Shown here: positions 25,697-34,085 of the stretch, in pieces | Layout of the letters: each line of letters begins with the position of its first letter | Numbering within the stretch: position 1 is the first letter of the stretch | Source of the DNA: CAKSEI01 sp964403505 | GTDB taxonomy: Bacteria > Bacillota > Clostridia > Oscillospirales > CAG-272 | Assembly (NCBI GenBank): GCA_964403505.1 | Contig: CAYOFP010000002.1 | Span: 1 to 64,000 of the forward strand | Length of the DNA: 64,000 nt | Direction of reading: 5' to 3' | Program-made: the position numbers and the translations under genes | Notes under the pieces: model-generated | The model's database searches: none | Told to the model about the DNA's origin: nothing | The model's input: the letters and a program-made list of their open reading frames with translations, nothing else

Positions 25697-27539
25697 GGTT
25701 TTCTTCCCCCTCTCTGTAATATTTGGATTGAACGTCGAACAATTCTCTGTACTTCCCGTTTAGCTTCATCAATTCGTTGTGGGTCCCGACTTCGGCAAAA
25801 ACAGCTCCGTCAAGTAAAAAGATCTTGTCACAGAATCTCGTAGAGGCGAGTCGGTGAGAAATGAAGATCGACGTCGCATGAGATGATATTTCATTATATC
25901 TGCGGTAAATGCCGTCCTCGGCAATAGGGTCAAGCGCAGCGGTGGGTTCGTCAAGAATAATACAAAGCGGATTTTTATATAGCAGTCTTGCCAATAAGAG
26001 CTTCTGTGTTTCGCCTCCCGAAAGCTCAATTCCGTCAGGATTAACTTCTCGGTTCAGCAGAGTGTCAGCGCCTTTTTCTAAAGACGCAATTTTTTTATCA
26101 AGTCCTGCGATCTCAATACATTGATTTAATTTTTGTCGGTCTATTTCGTCGTCTGTCATAGCGGATGCTATGTTTCGGGCGATCGAGACAGGAAGCAAAT
26201 GATAATTCTGCGGTACAAATCCAAACAAAGAATACATTTCATCACGATTATATTCGGTCAATGGATGGCCGTCAAGAAGAATCTCTCCTTTATCAGGCAA
26301 GAACAGACCGCACATAAGCATTGTCAGCGTTGTTTTTCCTGCACCGTTCAGACCAACGAGCGCTATCTTCTCTCCTGCCTCTATTTTGAAAGAAATGTTG
26401 TCGAGAACCTTTTTTTCTCCCTTGGGGTATTTGAAAGATACATTTCTGAATTCTATTGAAAACGGAGCGGTCGGTATGGGAATACCTTTGCCGCGGTTTA
26501 AACGATCGGGAATTTCATATGCTTCACGGTAGTCGGATATCTGAAGCGCACCGTCAAAAACACGGTTTATCGTACCGAGGATTCCGTTCATGAGAGCGGA
26601 CATAGAGGTTATTGCAGAAAAATACAATACAAAGGATGAAGCGCTGATCTCCCCGTGAACTGCTTTATATATAAGGAAGGTATACGCCGCACCGTCACGT
26701 AACAGTATGATCAAATAACTTATAACAGAAACAAGGATTGCGTTTTTTTCAATTTTTTTCTGTTCATTTTCCCGCAGTTTAAAAATCGAATTCAGACGTT
26801 CTTTAATAGAGTCTGCCATACTGTACAGACGGACATCTTTCGCATATTTAAAGTCCCGGGACATTTCGAATGTGCAGTACATGATTTTTTTGTCGAGGGC
26901 ATTTCGGATATCCATATTGTCTCTGTTTTTATTTCTCTGCCATCTGCCCATGAGTGAATTGAGCACCGTGCCAAAAGCGAGCAGCAGTATAATGATCGGA
27001 TGCAAAAGTGAAATAACAGAGCCGAACAACAAAAACTTCAGTATCTGCGAAAGCATATTTGCAAAATCCATAGGGAAATGCACACCCGCTGTATGATTGG
27101 TCTGAATAGCATTCATCGCTCTCTCGTTCAGCTTTTCGATCTCGGGGTCGAAGTCAAGGTACCAATCGCGATCGCGCTGTCTCGACATCCACATATATAT
27201 CATGTGATTAAGAACGTACATTTCGGAATTCTGGCTCTTCGTACCAATAATATTGTTAAAAGCGTCAAGCAGAAGCTGAGCTGAAAGCAATCCGAAAATC
27301 ACAAGTGCGATATAAGAAAACCTATCCGAAGTTTCCAATACAGATATAATCACGGATGGGGTATACAGAGCCAGCGCGGACAGGCAAAGCGAGAGCGGTA
27401 CGATAAATACCCCGACAAACGCCAAGCCCCGCTCGTACTTCCAAAGCAGTCTGTAAATGTATCCCACACAGGAAAACAGTCCGTATTTCGGCTTGCATTT
27501 GGAGTCCTTTTTCTTTTTCTTTTTCTCTTTATGTTTCAT
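25686..27539 (-). CDS. ABC exporter half-transporter (first of pair)
   Basis: 617 residues. A lysine-rich N-terminus (MKHKEKKKKKKDSKCKPKYG) precedes a six-helix membrane domain. ATPase domain: GLNGAGKTTL, signature LSGGETQK, Walker B CIILDEPTAALD and switch SHRLAS, all intact. AGGAGGG precedes the ATG. It overlaps the following exporter gene by 11 bases and starts about 100 bases after the kinase gene. Both subunits have complete sites, unlike the asymmetric pair at 12.5-16.2 kb. Confidence 0.85.
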   Translation of the reverse strand: MKHKEKKKKKKDSKCKPKYGLFSCVGYIYRLLWKYERGLAFVGVFIVPLSLCLSALALYTPSVIISVLETSDRFSYIALVIFGLLSAQLLLDAFNNIIGTKSQNSEMYVLNHMIYMWMSRQRDRDWYLDFDPEIEKLNERAMNAIQTNHTAGVHFPMDFANMLSQILKFLLFGSVISLLHPIIILLLAFGTVLNSLMGRWQRNKNRDNMDIRNALDKKIMYCTFEMSRDFKYAKDVRLYSMADSIKERLNSIFKLRENEQKKIEKNAILVSVISYLIILLRDGAAYTFLIYKAVHGEISASSFVLYFSAITSMSALMNGILGTINRVFDGALQISDYREAYEIPDRLNRGKGIPIPTAPFSIEFRNVSFKYPKGEKKVLDNISFKIEAGEKIALVGLNGAGKTTLTMLMCGLFLPDKGEILLDGHPLTEYNRDEMYSLFGFVPQNYHLLPVSIARNIASAMTDDEIDRQKLNQCIEIAGLDKKIASLEKGADTLLNREVNPDGIELSGGETQKLLLARLLYKNPLCIILDEPTAALDPIAEDGIYRRYNEISSHATSIFISHRLASTRFCDKIFLLDGAVFAEVGTHNELMKLNGKYRELFDVQSKYYREGEENREQ

Positions 27540-27642
27540 AAACGAACCCTCCTTTCATTGCGATCATATTGTATCACACACTCAAAAGAAAAGCGCATTT
27601 CGTGAACCAAATGTTGTTTTCGGTGAACGAAATGCACTTTTA

Positions 27643-28299
27643 TCATTGAAGCGGGATCAAGATCTCTGCTGTAAATCCCCCGTCCTCACTATCTGCCGAG
27701 AAAAGTCCATTGTATTTATTTACAATGCTTTTCACCCGGGCAAGCCCGAATCCATGTTCAGCGCCTTTCGTAGAACCGAACGCTCCTCCGGATTTTTCTT
27801 TCTTCTTTCCCGCAGCATTTGTAAAAGTAAGATACAGCTGCGTGTTTTTCTGCCCGATGTATATACGGATGAAGCGGTCGCCCTCCGTAAGCTTTTTGTT
27901 CTCCTCAACAGCATTGTCAAGTAAGTTGCCGATTATAACACATAAATCAACATCCGTTAAAGGCGCACTGTCGGGAATTTTTGCCTTTACATTGACGGGA
28001 ATATCGTTCTGTGCGGCAATGTTCATTTTCCCGTTGAGAATGGCGTCTACCATCACGCGTCCTGTTTTAACGGTGGTGTCTACATTTGTCAGATCGTCGT
28101 TGAGTAAGCGAAGATAATCGTTGACCTCATCATATTTACCGAGTGCCATACTCGCCTGCAATGCCTGTATATGGTTGTGATAATCGTGACGCCATCCGCG
28201 CATTTTTGTATACATGGATTCTACTTCGTCGCAGTATTTTTTCAGCAGGTCGCTTTGGTATGCCTCTATTCGTTTGTCTATCCATTTTTGAAATAACAT
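27643..28299 (-). CDS. Soluble GHKL-type sensor histidine kinase (AgrC/LytS-like core)
   Basis: 218 residues, no membrane segment. The N-terminal helix (FQKWIDKRIEAYQSDLLKKY) leads to the phosphoacceptor region RGWRHDYHNHIQAL near 35-48. The ATP-binding domain has N-box IIGNLLDNAVEE near 130 and G-box GFGLARVKSIV near 190. It follows the response regulator by 8 bases. Agr-type kinases normally have a multi-pass sensor; here only the catalytic core remains, so it must receive its signal from a partner (possibly the exporters) or from the cytosol. Confidence 0.88.
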   Translation of the reverse strand: MLFQKWIDKRIEAYQSDLLKKYCDEVESMYTKMRGWRHDYHNHIQALQASMALGKYDEVNDYLRLLNDDLTNVDTTVKTGRVMVDAILNGKMNIAAQNDIPVNVKAKIPDSAPLTDVDLCVIIGNLLDNAVEENKKLTEGDRFIRIYIGQKNTQLYLTFTNAAGKKKEKSGGAFGSTKGAEHGFGLARVKSIVNKYNGLFSADSEDGGFTAEILIPLQ

Positions 28300-28307
28300 A
28301 TAGCCCC

Positions 28308-29009
28308 CTAAAATAACCGAATAATTTCTTTACCGATCTTCTCGGCCATACCGCGGCTGATAGGTACTTTTACACCGTTTTTTAATGTAACATAATCGGT
28401 ATTTATACGGATAATATTCCGTAGATTTACAATAAATGACCGCTGACACTTGAAGAAATAACGGTCAAGCTGCATTTCGATGTCTGCGAGGGAAGCTTTC
28501 ATACGGTATGTATTCCCTACAGTATAGATAAGAACATACTGTTTTTTCGCTTCAATATACGTAATCTGATTGAGCGGAACATAATCCACCTGCCTGTCAA
28601 AGCTGACGCACAGACGCTTCTCCGCTTTTGTCAGATTTGCGGCAGCTTTGTCGAGAACTGCGTGCAGTTTTTCTGTGGAAACAGGCTTCATAAGATAGTG
28701 GAGTGCAGAGACTTCATAGCCCTCTGAGATATAGTCGGGAAATCCGGTGATAAATACTATCTGCACGGTGTTGTTTGATTCACGGATAGTTTTAGCGAGC
28801 TCCACGCCGTTCATTTTGCCCATTTCAATATCAAGCAAAAGGATATCGTATGCTTTGTCATCCTCGTACTCAAACAAGAATGCCTCGGCAGAAGCAAATG
28901 TGCATATCTCGCAACTATGCACCTCTCTCTCGCTCCACGATGACACGAGCGAGGTTAAATATTCAATTTGGTTCTGTTCGTTGTCGCAGATCGCAATTTT
29001 CAGTTCCAT
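28308..29009 (-). CDS. LytTR-family response regulator
   Basis: 233 residues from the ATG at 29009, preceded by GAGAGGA; a longer frame to 29099 lacks a ribosome site. Receiver domain 1-120 has the acidic pair (AICDNEQNQ), phosphoacceptor DILLLDIEMGKMNGVELA and the conserved Lys in HYLMKPVS. The C-terminal LytTR DNA-binding domain spans about 130-230 (ITYIEAKKQYVLIYT, YFFKCQRSFIVNLRNI, VKVPISRGMAEKI). It probably activates the exporter operon in which it is the first gene. Confidence 0.93.
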   Translation of the reverse strand: MELKIAICDNEQNQIEYLTSLVSSWSEREVHSCEICTFASAEAFLFEYEDDKAYDILLLDIEMGKMNGVELAKTIRESNNTVQIVFITGFPDYISEGYEVSALHYLMKPVSTEKLHAVLDKAAANLTKAEKRLCVSFDRQVDYVPLNQITYIEAKKQYVLIYTVGNTYRMKASLADIEMQLDRYFFKCQRSFIVNLRNIIRINTDYVTLKNGVKVPISRGMAEKIGKEIIRLF

Positions 29010-29427
29010 ATATTTTGTCCTCTCCCAGTCAGAAAATCCTATAACAAATATCATATTTATCATAGCATATAACCGCATAAAAAACAATAGACGATTCAAC
29101 TCTGCGGCACTGCCGGAGCTTGAAAAAGATATATTAACGAACTCACGCCTGAAATTTTACACACCTTTGTTTCCAGGATTGTGATACACGAACGGACAGA
29201 GCGATAAAAGCAGAAATCCGAACAGCAGATCGACATCTGCTTCCGATACATTGGAAATGCAGCAGGGATGTAGACCGGGGGAAATATATCAAAGGACAGG
29301 CAGCACTTACGTACTTCCTGTCCTTTGATACCAACCTTAAGCTGAAGAGAACCGACGGTGTTCGACTCTCTTCAGCTTAACAAAGGTGTCGTTATTGTAT
29401 CCCTGTTAAATCCGGGCTTTATCGGCA
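29010..29427. repeat. Gene-free region with twin hairpins
   Basis: No gene. Two perfect 14-bp hairpins of identical geometry (14-bp stem, 16-base loop) stand in tandem at 29287-29330 (TATCAAAGGACAGG stem) and 29337-29380 (TTAAGCTGAAGAGA stem), six bases apart. A smaller one, AGCAGAT-CGAC-ATCTGCT, is at 29224-29241. None has a T run on either strand. The response regulator promoter must lie between 29010 and about 29150 but is not clear. Confidence 0.5.
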
Positions 29428-29946
29428 TTATTTCAATATTTTGTCAAAGGCAACACGCTTTGCGCCTTTTTCCTTGCCTTCCTGTAATCTTATCACACCG
29501 GCACGCCGAAATCCGTTTTTGGTAAGCATTCTCTGCATGGATAGATTGTCGGCGTGGGTATCTGCTTTGAGATAACCTTTCCCGTCGGGGCAGAATGTGC
29601 GCTCGACGAATCTGACGATCTCGCTTGCAATACCTTTGCCTCTGTAATCCTCGTGTACGGCGACACGGTGCAGGACGACATAACCTTCATCCCGTCTCCA
29701 CCATCCGTCTGCGATGCTTTCATAGCTGGGGTCGAGCTTTTTTGCGCTCATAAATACGCCGATGATCCTGCCTTCGTCAGAGCAGACAAAGGATTCGCCG
29801 GCTTTGATATCCTGTAGGATCGTTTCTTCGCTCGGGTATCCCGACTGCCATTGATCGATCCCGGCGCTTTTAAAATACGCTCTCGCACTGTCGTATATTG
29901 CCTTGATGTGGGTAAAATCTGTTTCTTGTGATTTTCTGATTTCCAT
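29428..29946 (-). CDS. GNAT-family N-acetyltransferase
   Basis: 172 residues. Acetyl-CoA binding signature HEDYRGKGIASEIVRFVE near 100-117, with the preceding beta strand YVVLHRVAV and the C-terminal LSMQRMLTKNGFRRAG, all standard for the family. The substrate (an amine on a small molecule or protein) cannot be told. It begins 9 bases after the DUF6873-like gene ends, so it is co-transcribed with it. Confidence 0.88.
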   Translation of the reverse strand: MEIRKSQETDFTHIKAIYDSARAYFKSAGIDQWQSGYPSEETILQDIKAGESFVCSDEGRIIGVFMSAKKLDPSYESIADGWWRRDEGYVVLHRVAVHEDYRGKGIASEIVRFVERTFCPDGKGYLKADTHADNLSMQRMLTKNGFRRAGVIRLQEGKEKGAKRVAFDKILK

Positions 29947-29955
29947 GTGAATTCC

Positions 29956-30609
29956 TTAAATAAAAACTATACCGCCGTAGTCCGTGAGGGTAGCGCCCGA
30001 CAGGGAAACGGGTGTCTTTGCGTGAGAATATATAAACTCCTTTATCGCACCGCTGTCAGGATGGGCGCTTAAATCCCCGAAAAATAAGACCTCGTTTTCG
30101 GTTACGGCGCTGCATCCGCCGATAAAACCGTAATTGTAACCGGGGAGCGCTATCTCTCCGCCGCAGATCTCCAATACTTCGATCCCGACGTCTTTTGCGG
30201 CGACGGCGATCGATGGATCGGCGGTAATGATGGCGTGTTCGTTTACCTTGCAGCATGAGCATCGGGTGTAGCCCTGCGTCACGTTAATGATCTTCTTTGC
30301 GCTGTCTTTTATTCTTGCGCTTGCACTGTCTTCCCGGCAGAATATGCCTTTTGCGGTCTCGAGTGCATTCAGTGCGATATCATGAGGATATTTCGGTGAA
30401 AAATTCTCCTCGGCGGGCAGTACGTCAAAGGCCGTGAATAGTTCTGTGTTTTCATTATAGTATTGCCTCGGTATGACGATTTTATCATCAAGCGGCAAAA
30501 TCAGCATATCGGGGTGAGAGGATACCGGTCGGTCGATCGCCGAAAAAGGCGGTAAACGACGGACGGTATATCCTCGCTTTTCTATCTCTTTGATAAGAAG
30601 ATCGGGCAT
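29956..30609 (-). CDS. DUF6873-like (GME-fold) protein
   Basis: About 217 residues if the ATG at 30609 is used. The frame is open to an ATG at 30723 inside rpmB. Family-like sequence begins just before the 30609 ATG (AFVSCAMPDLL), and no alternative start codon lies between, so the true start is uncertain. The core motifs are CSCCKVNEHAIITADPSIA near the middle, GEIALPGYNYGFIGGCSA and VLFFGDLSAHPDSGAI, as in proteins with the amidinotransferase-like fold. No catalytic role is known to me. Adjacent to a GNAT gene. Confidence 0.65.
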   Translation of the reverse strand: MPDLLIKEIEKRGYTVRRLPPFSAIDRPVSSHPDMLILPLDDKIVIPRQYYNENTELFTAFDVLPAEENFSPKYPHDIALNALETAKGIFCREDSASARIKDSAKKIINVTQGYTRCSCCKVNEHAIITADPSIAVAAKDVGIEVLEICGGEIALPGYNYGFIGGCSAVTENEVLFFGDLSAHPDSGAIKEFIYSHAKTPVSLSGATLTDYGGIVFI

Positions 30610-30680
30610 TGCGCAAGATACAAATGCGCACGAAAAAGAGCGATACGAGTCGCTCTTAGTGACAGAGTTCTGTACGGTTG

Positions 30681-30866
30681 TTATGCCCGTGTTACCTTGC
30701 CGGAACGAAGGCAACGAGAACATACGTAAACCGTCTTGTTAGTGCCGTCTACAACAGCTTTTACCTTTCTGATGTTAGGCTTCCAAGCTCTGTTTGTTTT
30801 ACGGTTTGAGTGAGAAACTTTAAGACCGAAGGTAACTCCCTTACCGCATACATCACACTTTGCCAT
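30681..30866 (-). CDS. rpmB: Ribosomal protein L28
   Basis: 61 residues from the ATG at 30866 (GGAGGTGT upstream). N-terminal MAKCDVCGKGVTFGLKVSHS, then NRKTNRAWKPNIRKVKA and CSRCLRSGKV. The two CxxC pairs make it the zinc-ribbon form of L28. Own promoter. Confidence 0.96.
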   Translation of the reverse strand: MAKCDVCGKGVTFGLKVSHSNRKTNRAWKPNIRKVKAVVDGTNKTVYVCSRCLRSGKVTRA

Positions 30867-30927
30867 TTTGACACCTCCAATTAATAAATTATAGTAGAAA
30901 AATCTGATCTTATTAGACAACGGGAAA

Positions 30928-30956
30928 ATTATATCACAAGTTTTCACAAAATGCAA
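30928..30956 (-). promoter_or_regulatory. Predicted sigma-A promoter of rpmB
   Basis: TTGCAT (30951-30956), 17-base spacer, TATAAT (30928-30933) on the minus strand. Confidence 0.7.
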
Positions 30957-30967
30957 TAGTAAATTTC

Positions 30968-31666
30968 TTATTTTTCCTCTTTTTCGGCATTTCGTTCGCC
31001 TTTTTTTCGGAATTTGAACTTGTTTTCCTCGCCGCGAAAGAGCCTTTTTATGTTTTCACGGTGCATAAAAATGATAATGAGTGATATGAGTACGGCGCCG
31101 ATGTTCCAGATGCCCGTACCCTTCATCATAGACAGAATAACGGGATATAACAGCATACACATGACAGAACCGAGCGATATGTACTTATATCCTGCGACTA
31201 TGATAACGAATATGATAAAGAGGACCAAACACACCGTAGGTGAAAGACACAGGATCGTCATAGCGGCGGTGGCGACGCCTTTTCCGCCGTGAAAATGAAA
31301 GAAAACAGGGAAGCAGTGACCGATAATGCAGAAAAGTCCTGCGACATATCCGCCGATAATACCGTACAGCGTGATCCCGAGCCATACTGCAACAAAGGCC
31401 TTTGCCATATCGCCGATAAACGTCATAACAGCTGCGCCTCTGCCATATGTGCGCATCATGTTTGTCATGCCGCCGTTGCCCGAGCCGTAGTTTCTGATAT
31501 CCTCATTGAATTTCTTCTTTGAGATAAGCACGGCAAAGTTGATACTGCCGAGCAGATAAGAGAAAATTGCCGTAACAACAAGCAGCGCTATTCCGATATA
31601 CAGCGGCTGGGGGTAGAGAAGACCGTATGTGTGAAAGTAAACAAGACCATTGTAAAAATCAACCAT
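30968..31666 (-). CDS. plsY: Glycerol-3-phosphate acyltransferase PlsY
   Basis: 232 residues, about five membrane helices. Transfers an acyl group from acyl phosphate to glycerol 3-phosphate, the first step of membrane phospholipid synthesis. Conserved motifs: SYLLGSINFAVLI near 38, GSGNGGMTNMMRTYG near 62 (usually GSGNPGATN; Pro and Ala replaced by Gly and Met), and HCFPVFFHFHGGKGVAT near 117. A lysine-rich tail follows the last helix. Its start overlaps the end of der by 8 bases. Confidence 0.92.
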   Translation of the reverse strand: MVDFYNGLVYFHTYGLLYPQPLYIGIALLVVTAIFSYLLGSINFAVLISKKKFNEDIRNYGSGNGGMTNMMRTYGRGAAVMTFIGDMAKAFVAVWLGITLYGIIGGYVAGLFCIIGHCFPVFFHFHGGKGVATAAMTILCLSPTVCLVLFIIFVIIVAGYKYISLGSVMCMLLYPVILSMMKGTGIWNIGAVLISLIIIFMHRENIKRLFRGEENKFKFRKKGERNAEKEEK

Positions 31667-32987
31667 TTTGATCGCCTTTCTGTCTTATAATAATGCGTAT
31701 GGGCGTACCGTTAAAGCCGAATACCGCACGCAGCTGATTCTCGATATATCTTTGATAGGAAAAGTGAAAAAGCTCCGCATCATTGCAGAATATGACAAAG
31801 GACGGCGGTTTTATGCCTGTCTGCGTCATATAGTATATCTTTAGGCGCTTGCCCTTATCGGACGGCGGCTGGACTCTGGCGATCGCATCGGCGAGAACGT
31901 CGTTTAACATGCCGGTGGTCGCACGCATCGCTGCCTGGTTTGCGACATAGTTGATATGTTCATACAGCTTGCCGACTCTCTGACCTGTTTTTGCGGAGAT
32001 GAAGAGCAGGGGAGCGTATGTCATATATCCGAGATGGGTGTAGACATCCTCGGTAAATTTCTTTGTTGTCGAGTTGTCCTTGTCTATCAGGTCCCATTTG
32101 TTTACGACGATGATGGAGGCCTTTCCTGCTTCATGCGCAAGACCTGCGATCTTTTCGTCCTGCTCGGTTATGCCTTCATTTGCATCGATCATAATGAGGC
32201 AGACGTCAGCCCGTTCGACCGCCATTTTGGCACGTAATACCGAGAATTTCTCGATCCTGTCCTCTACCTTTGACTGACGGCGTATTCCGGCGGTATCGAT
32301 AAAGACGAATTTGCCGAATTCGTTTTCCACTCTCGTGTCGATGGCGTCCCGTGTCGTGCCTGCAATGTCCGAGACGATAAGGCGCTCCTCGCCGAGGATT
32401 CGGTTGATAATGGAGCTTTTGCCGGCATTCGGCTTGCCGATGACTGCGACCTTGATCGTGTCGTCGTCATCATCGCCCGTATCATCATCGGGTAAGAGCT
32501 CGATCACCCGGTCGAGAAGATCCCCCGATCCCGTTCCGTGAAGTGAGGAGAGTGCGACGGGGTCGCCTAATCCCAGCTCGTAAAACTCATAGAATTCGGG
32601 CGGCAGATTTCCTATATTATCTATCTTGTTGACTGCAAGTACCACAGGCTTGCCTGAACGTAAGAGCATACGGCATATGTCATGGTCATCGGCAGTGACG
32701 CCGGCATGGATATCCGTCATGAAGACGATGACATCGGCTGTTTCTATTGCGATCTCCGCCTGGGTGCGTATATGCTTTAATATGATATTGTCGGTTTTCG
32801 GCTCGATACCGCCGGTATCGACCAGCATCATTTTCCTGCCCGACCACTCGGTGTCGTAATATATGCGGTCACGTGTCACGCCGGGCGTGTCCTCGACGAT
32901 CGCAATACGCTGTCCCGAGAGCTTATTGAATAGTGTCGATTTGCCGACATTCGGTCTGCCGACGATCGCAACGATCGGTTTTGCCAT
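31659..32987 (-). CDS. der: Ribosome-biogenesis GTPase Der (EngA)
   Basis: 442 residues with two tandem GTPase domains. First: GRPNVGKSTLFNKL (P-loop), DTPGVTRDR, VDTGG and VNKID. Second: GKPNAGKSSIINRILG, DIAGTTRDAID, IDTAGIRR and VNKWD. A C-terminal KH-like domain carries NDVLADAIARVQPPSDKGKR and YMTQTGIKPPSFVIFCND. Needed for 50S assembly. Its ATG overlaps the glf stop by one base, and plsY overlaps its end, so the genes form one operon. Confidence 0.97.
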   Translation of the reverse strand: MAKPIVAIVGRPNVGKSTLFNKLSGQRIAIVEDTPGVTRDRIYYDTEWSGRKMMLVDTGGIEPKTDNIILKHIRTQAEIAIETADVIVFMTDIHAGVTADDHDICRMLLRSGKPVVLAVNKIDNIGNLPPEFYEFYELGLGDPVALSSLHGTGSGDLLDRVIELLPDDDTGDDDDDTIKVAVIGKPNAGKSSIINRILGEERLIVSDIAGTTRDAIDTRVENEFGKFVFIDTAGIRRQSKVEDRIEKFSVLRAKMAVERADVCLIMIDANEGITEQDEKIAGLAHEAGKASIIVVNKWDLIDKDNSTTKKFTEDVYTHLGYMTYAPLLFISAKTGQRVGKLYEHINYVANQAAMRATTGMLNDVLADAIARVQPPSDKGKRLKIYYMTQTGIKPPSFVIFCNDAELFHFSYQRYIENQLRAVFGFNGTPIRIIIRQKGDQNG

Positions 32988-34084
32988 TATGCTTTCTCCA
33001 ATTCCGTTTCAGCGCATTCGAGCGCCGATAAAATTACCTTATCCATGTCAAAGTACTTGTACATTCCGAGCCTGCCGCCGAATATGACGTTTTCTTCCTG
33101 CTCGGCGAGAGCTTTGTATTTTTCATATAAGGCATTGTTTTTTTCATCATTTACGGGATAATACGGCTCATCGCCCTTGTGCCATTCTGCCGGGTACTCT
33201 CTCGTTATCACGGTCTTTTGGCTCTTTGTATCCTCGAAATGCCTGTGCTCTATGATCCTTGTGTACGGTATCTCGTATTCCGTGTAATTTACGACGGCGT
33301 TTCCCTGATAGTTGTCGGTATCGAGCGTCTCGCTCTCAAAGTAGAGCGAACGGTATTCGAGCTCGCCGTAAATATAGCCGTAAAACTCGTCTATCATACC
33401 GGTGTATACGACCTTTTTGTATGATACCTTGTCTTTGATCTCCTCGTATGAGCAGTTTAGTTTAATATCGCATCCATCGAGCATTTTTTCTATGATCGCA
33501 GTATATCCGCCGATCGGTATACCCTGATACTTATCGTTAAAATAATTATTGTCGTATGTGAACCTGACGGGCAGACGCTTAATGATAAATGCCGGCAGCT
33601 CGTCCGCTCTTTTTCCCCATTGCTTTTCGGTGTAGCCTTTTACGAGCTTCTCATATATGTCCGTGCCGACGAGGGAGAGCGCCTGCTCCTCGAGGTTGCA
33701 AGGGGAGCTTACCCCTGCGTCTTTTCGCTGTTTTTCGATGATGCGCTTTGCCTCATCGGGCGTTTTTACGCCCCACATTTTTGAAAATGTATTCATGTTA
33801 AACGGCAGATTGTATAGCTCGTCTTTGTATATTGCGACAGGGGAATTCGTGTATCTGTTGAACTCGGCAAAGCCGCTGATATATTCCCATACACGCTTCT
33901 CTGACGTGTGGAAGATGTGTGCGCCGTATTTGTGGACATTAATACCCTCGGTATTCTCGGTATATATATTTCCTGCGACGTGAGGGCGTTTGTCAATGAC
34001 AAGGCATTTTTTACCTTGTTTTTTTGCTTCATTTGCAAATACTGCGCCGAAAAGCCCTGCGCCTACTATCAAATAATCGTACAT
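32987..34084 (-). CDS. glf: UDP-galactopyranose mutase
   Basis: 365 residues from the ATG at 34084, two bases after the upstream stop. Flavoenzyme interconverting UDP-galactopyranose and UDP-galactofuranose for cell-surface glycans. Seen: FAD-binding YDYLIVGAGLFGAVFA at the N-terminus, HVAGNIYTE, GAHIFHTS near 62, KQWGKRADELPAFIIKRLPVR near 155 and a C-terminal GRLGMYKYFDMDK. It sits between the DUF512 gene and der, an unusual place for a surface-sugar enzyme; no other galactofuranose genes are nearby. Confidence 0.95.
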   Translation of the reverse strand: MYDYLIVGAGLFGAVFANEAKKQGKKCLVIDKRPHVAGNIYTENTEGINVHKYGAHIFHTSEKRVWEYISGFAEFNRYTNSPVAIYKDELYNLPFNMNTFSKMWGVKTPDEAKRIIEKQRKDAGVSSPCNLEEQALSLVGTDIYEKLVKGYTEKQWGKRADELPAFIIKRLPVRFTYDNNYFNDKYQGIPIGGYTAIIEKMLDGCDIKLNCSYEEIKDKVSYKKVVYTGMIDEFYGYIYGELEYRSLYFESETLDTDNYQGNAVVNYTEYEIPYTRIIEHRHFEDTKSQKTVITREYPAEWHKGDEPYYPVNDEKNNALYEKYKALAEQEENVIFGGRLGMYKYFDMDKVILSALECAETELEKA

Positions 34085-34085
34085 T

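Noticed and set aside
27540..27642. Peptide or immunity gene between the kinase and exporter genes
   Set aside because: No open frame with a ribosome site in the gap; only short, uncoupled frames.
29287..29380. Twin hairpins as transcription terminators for the GNAT gene
   Set aside because: Neither hairpin is followed by a T run on either strand, so they are reported as unexplained structures instead.
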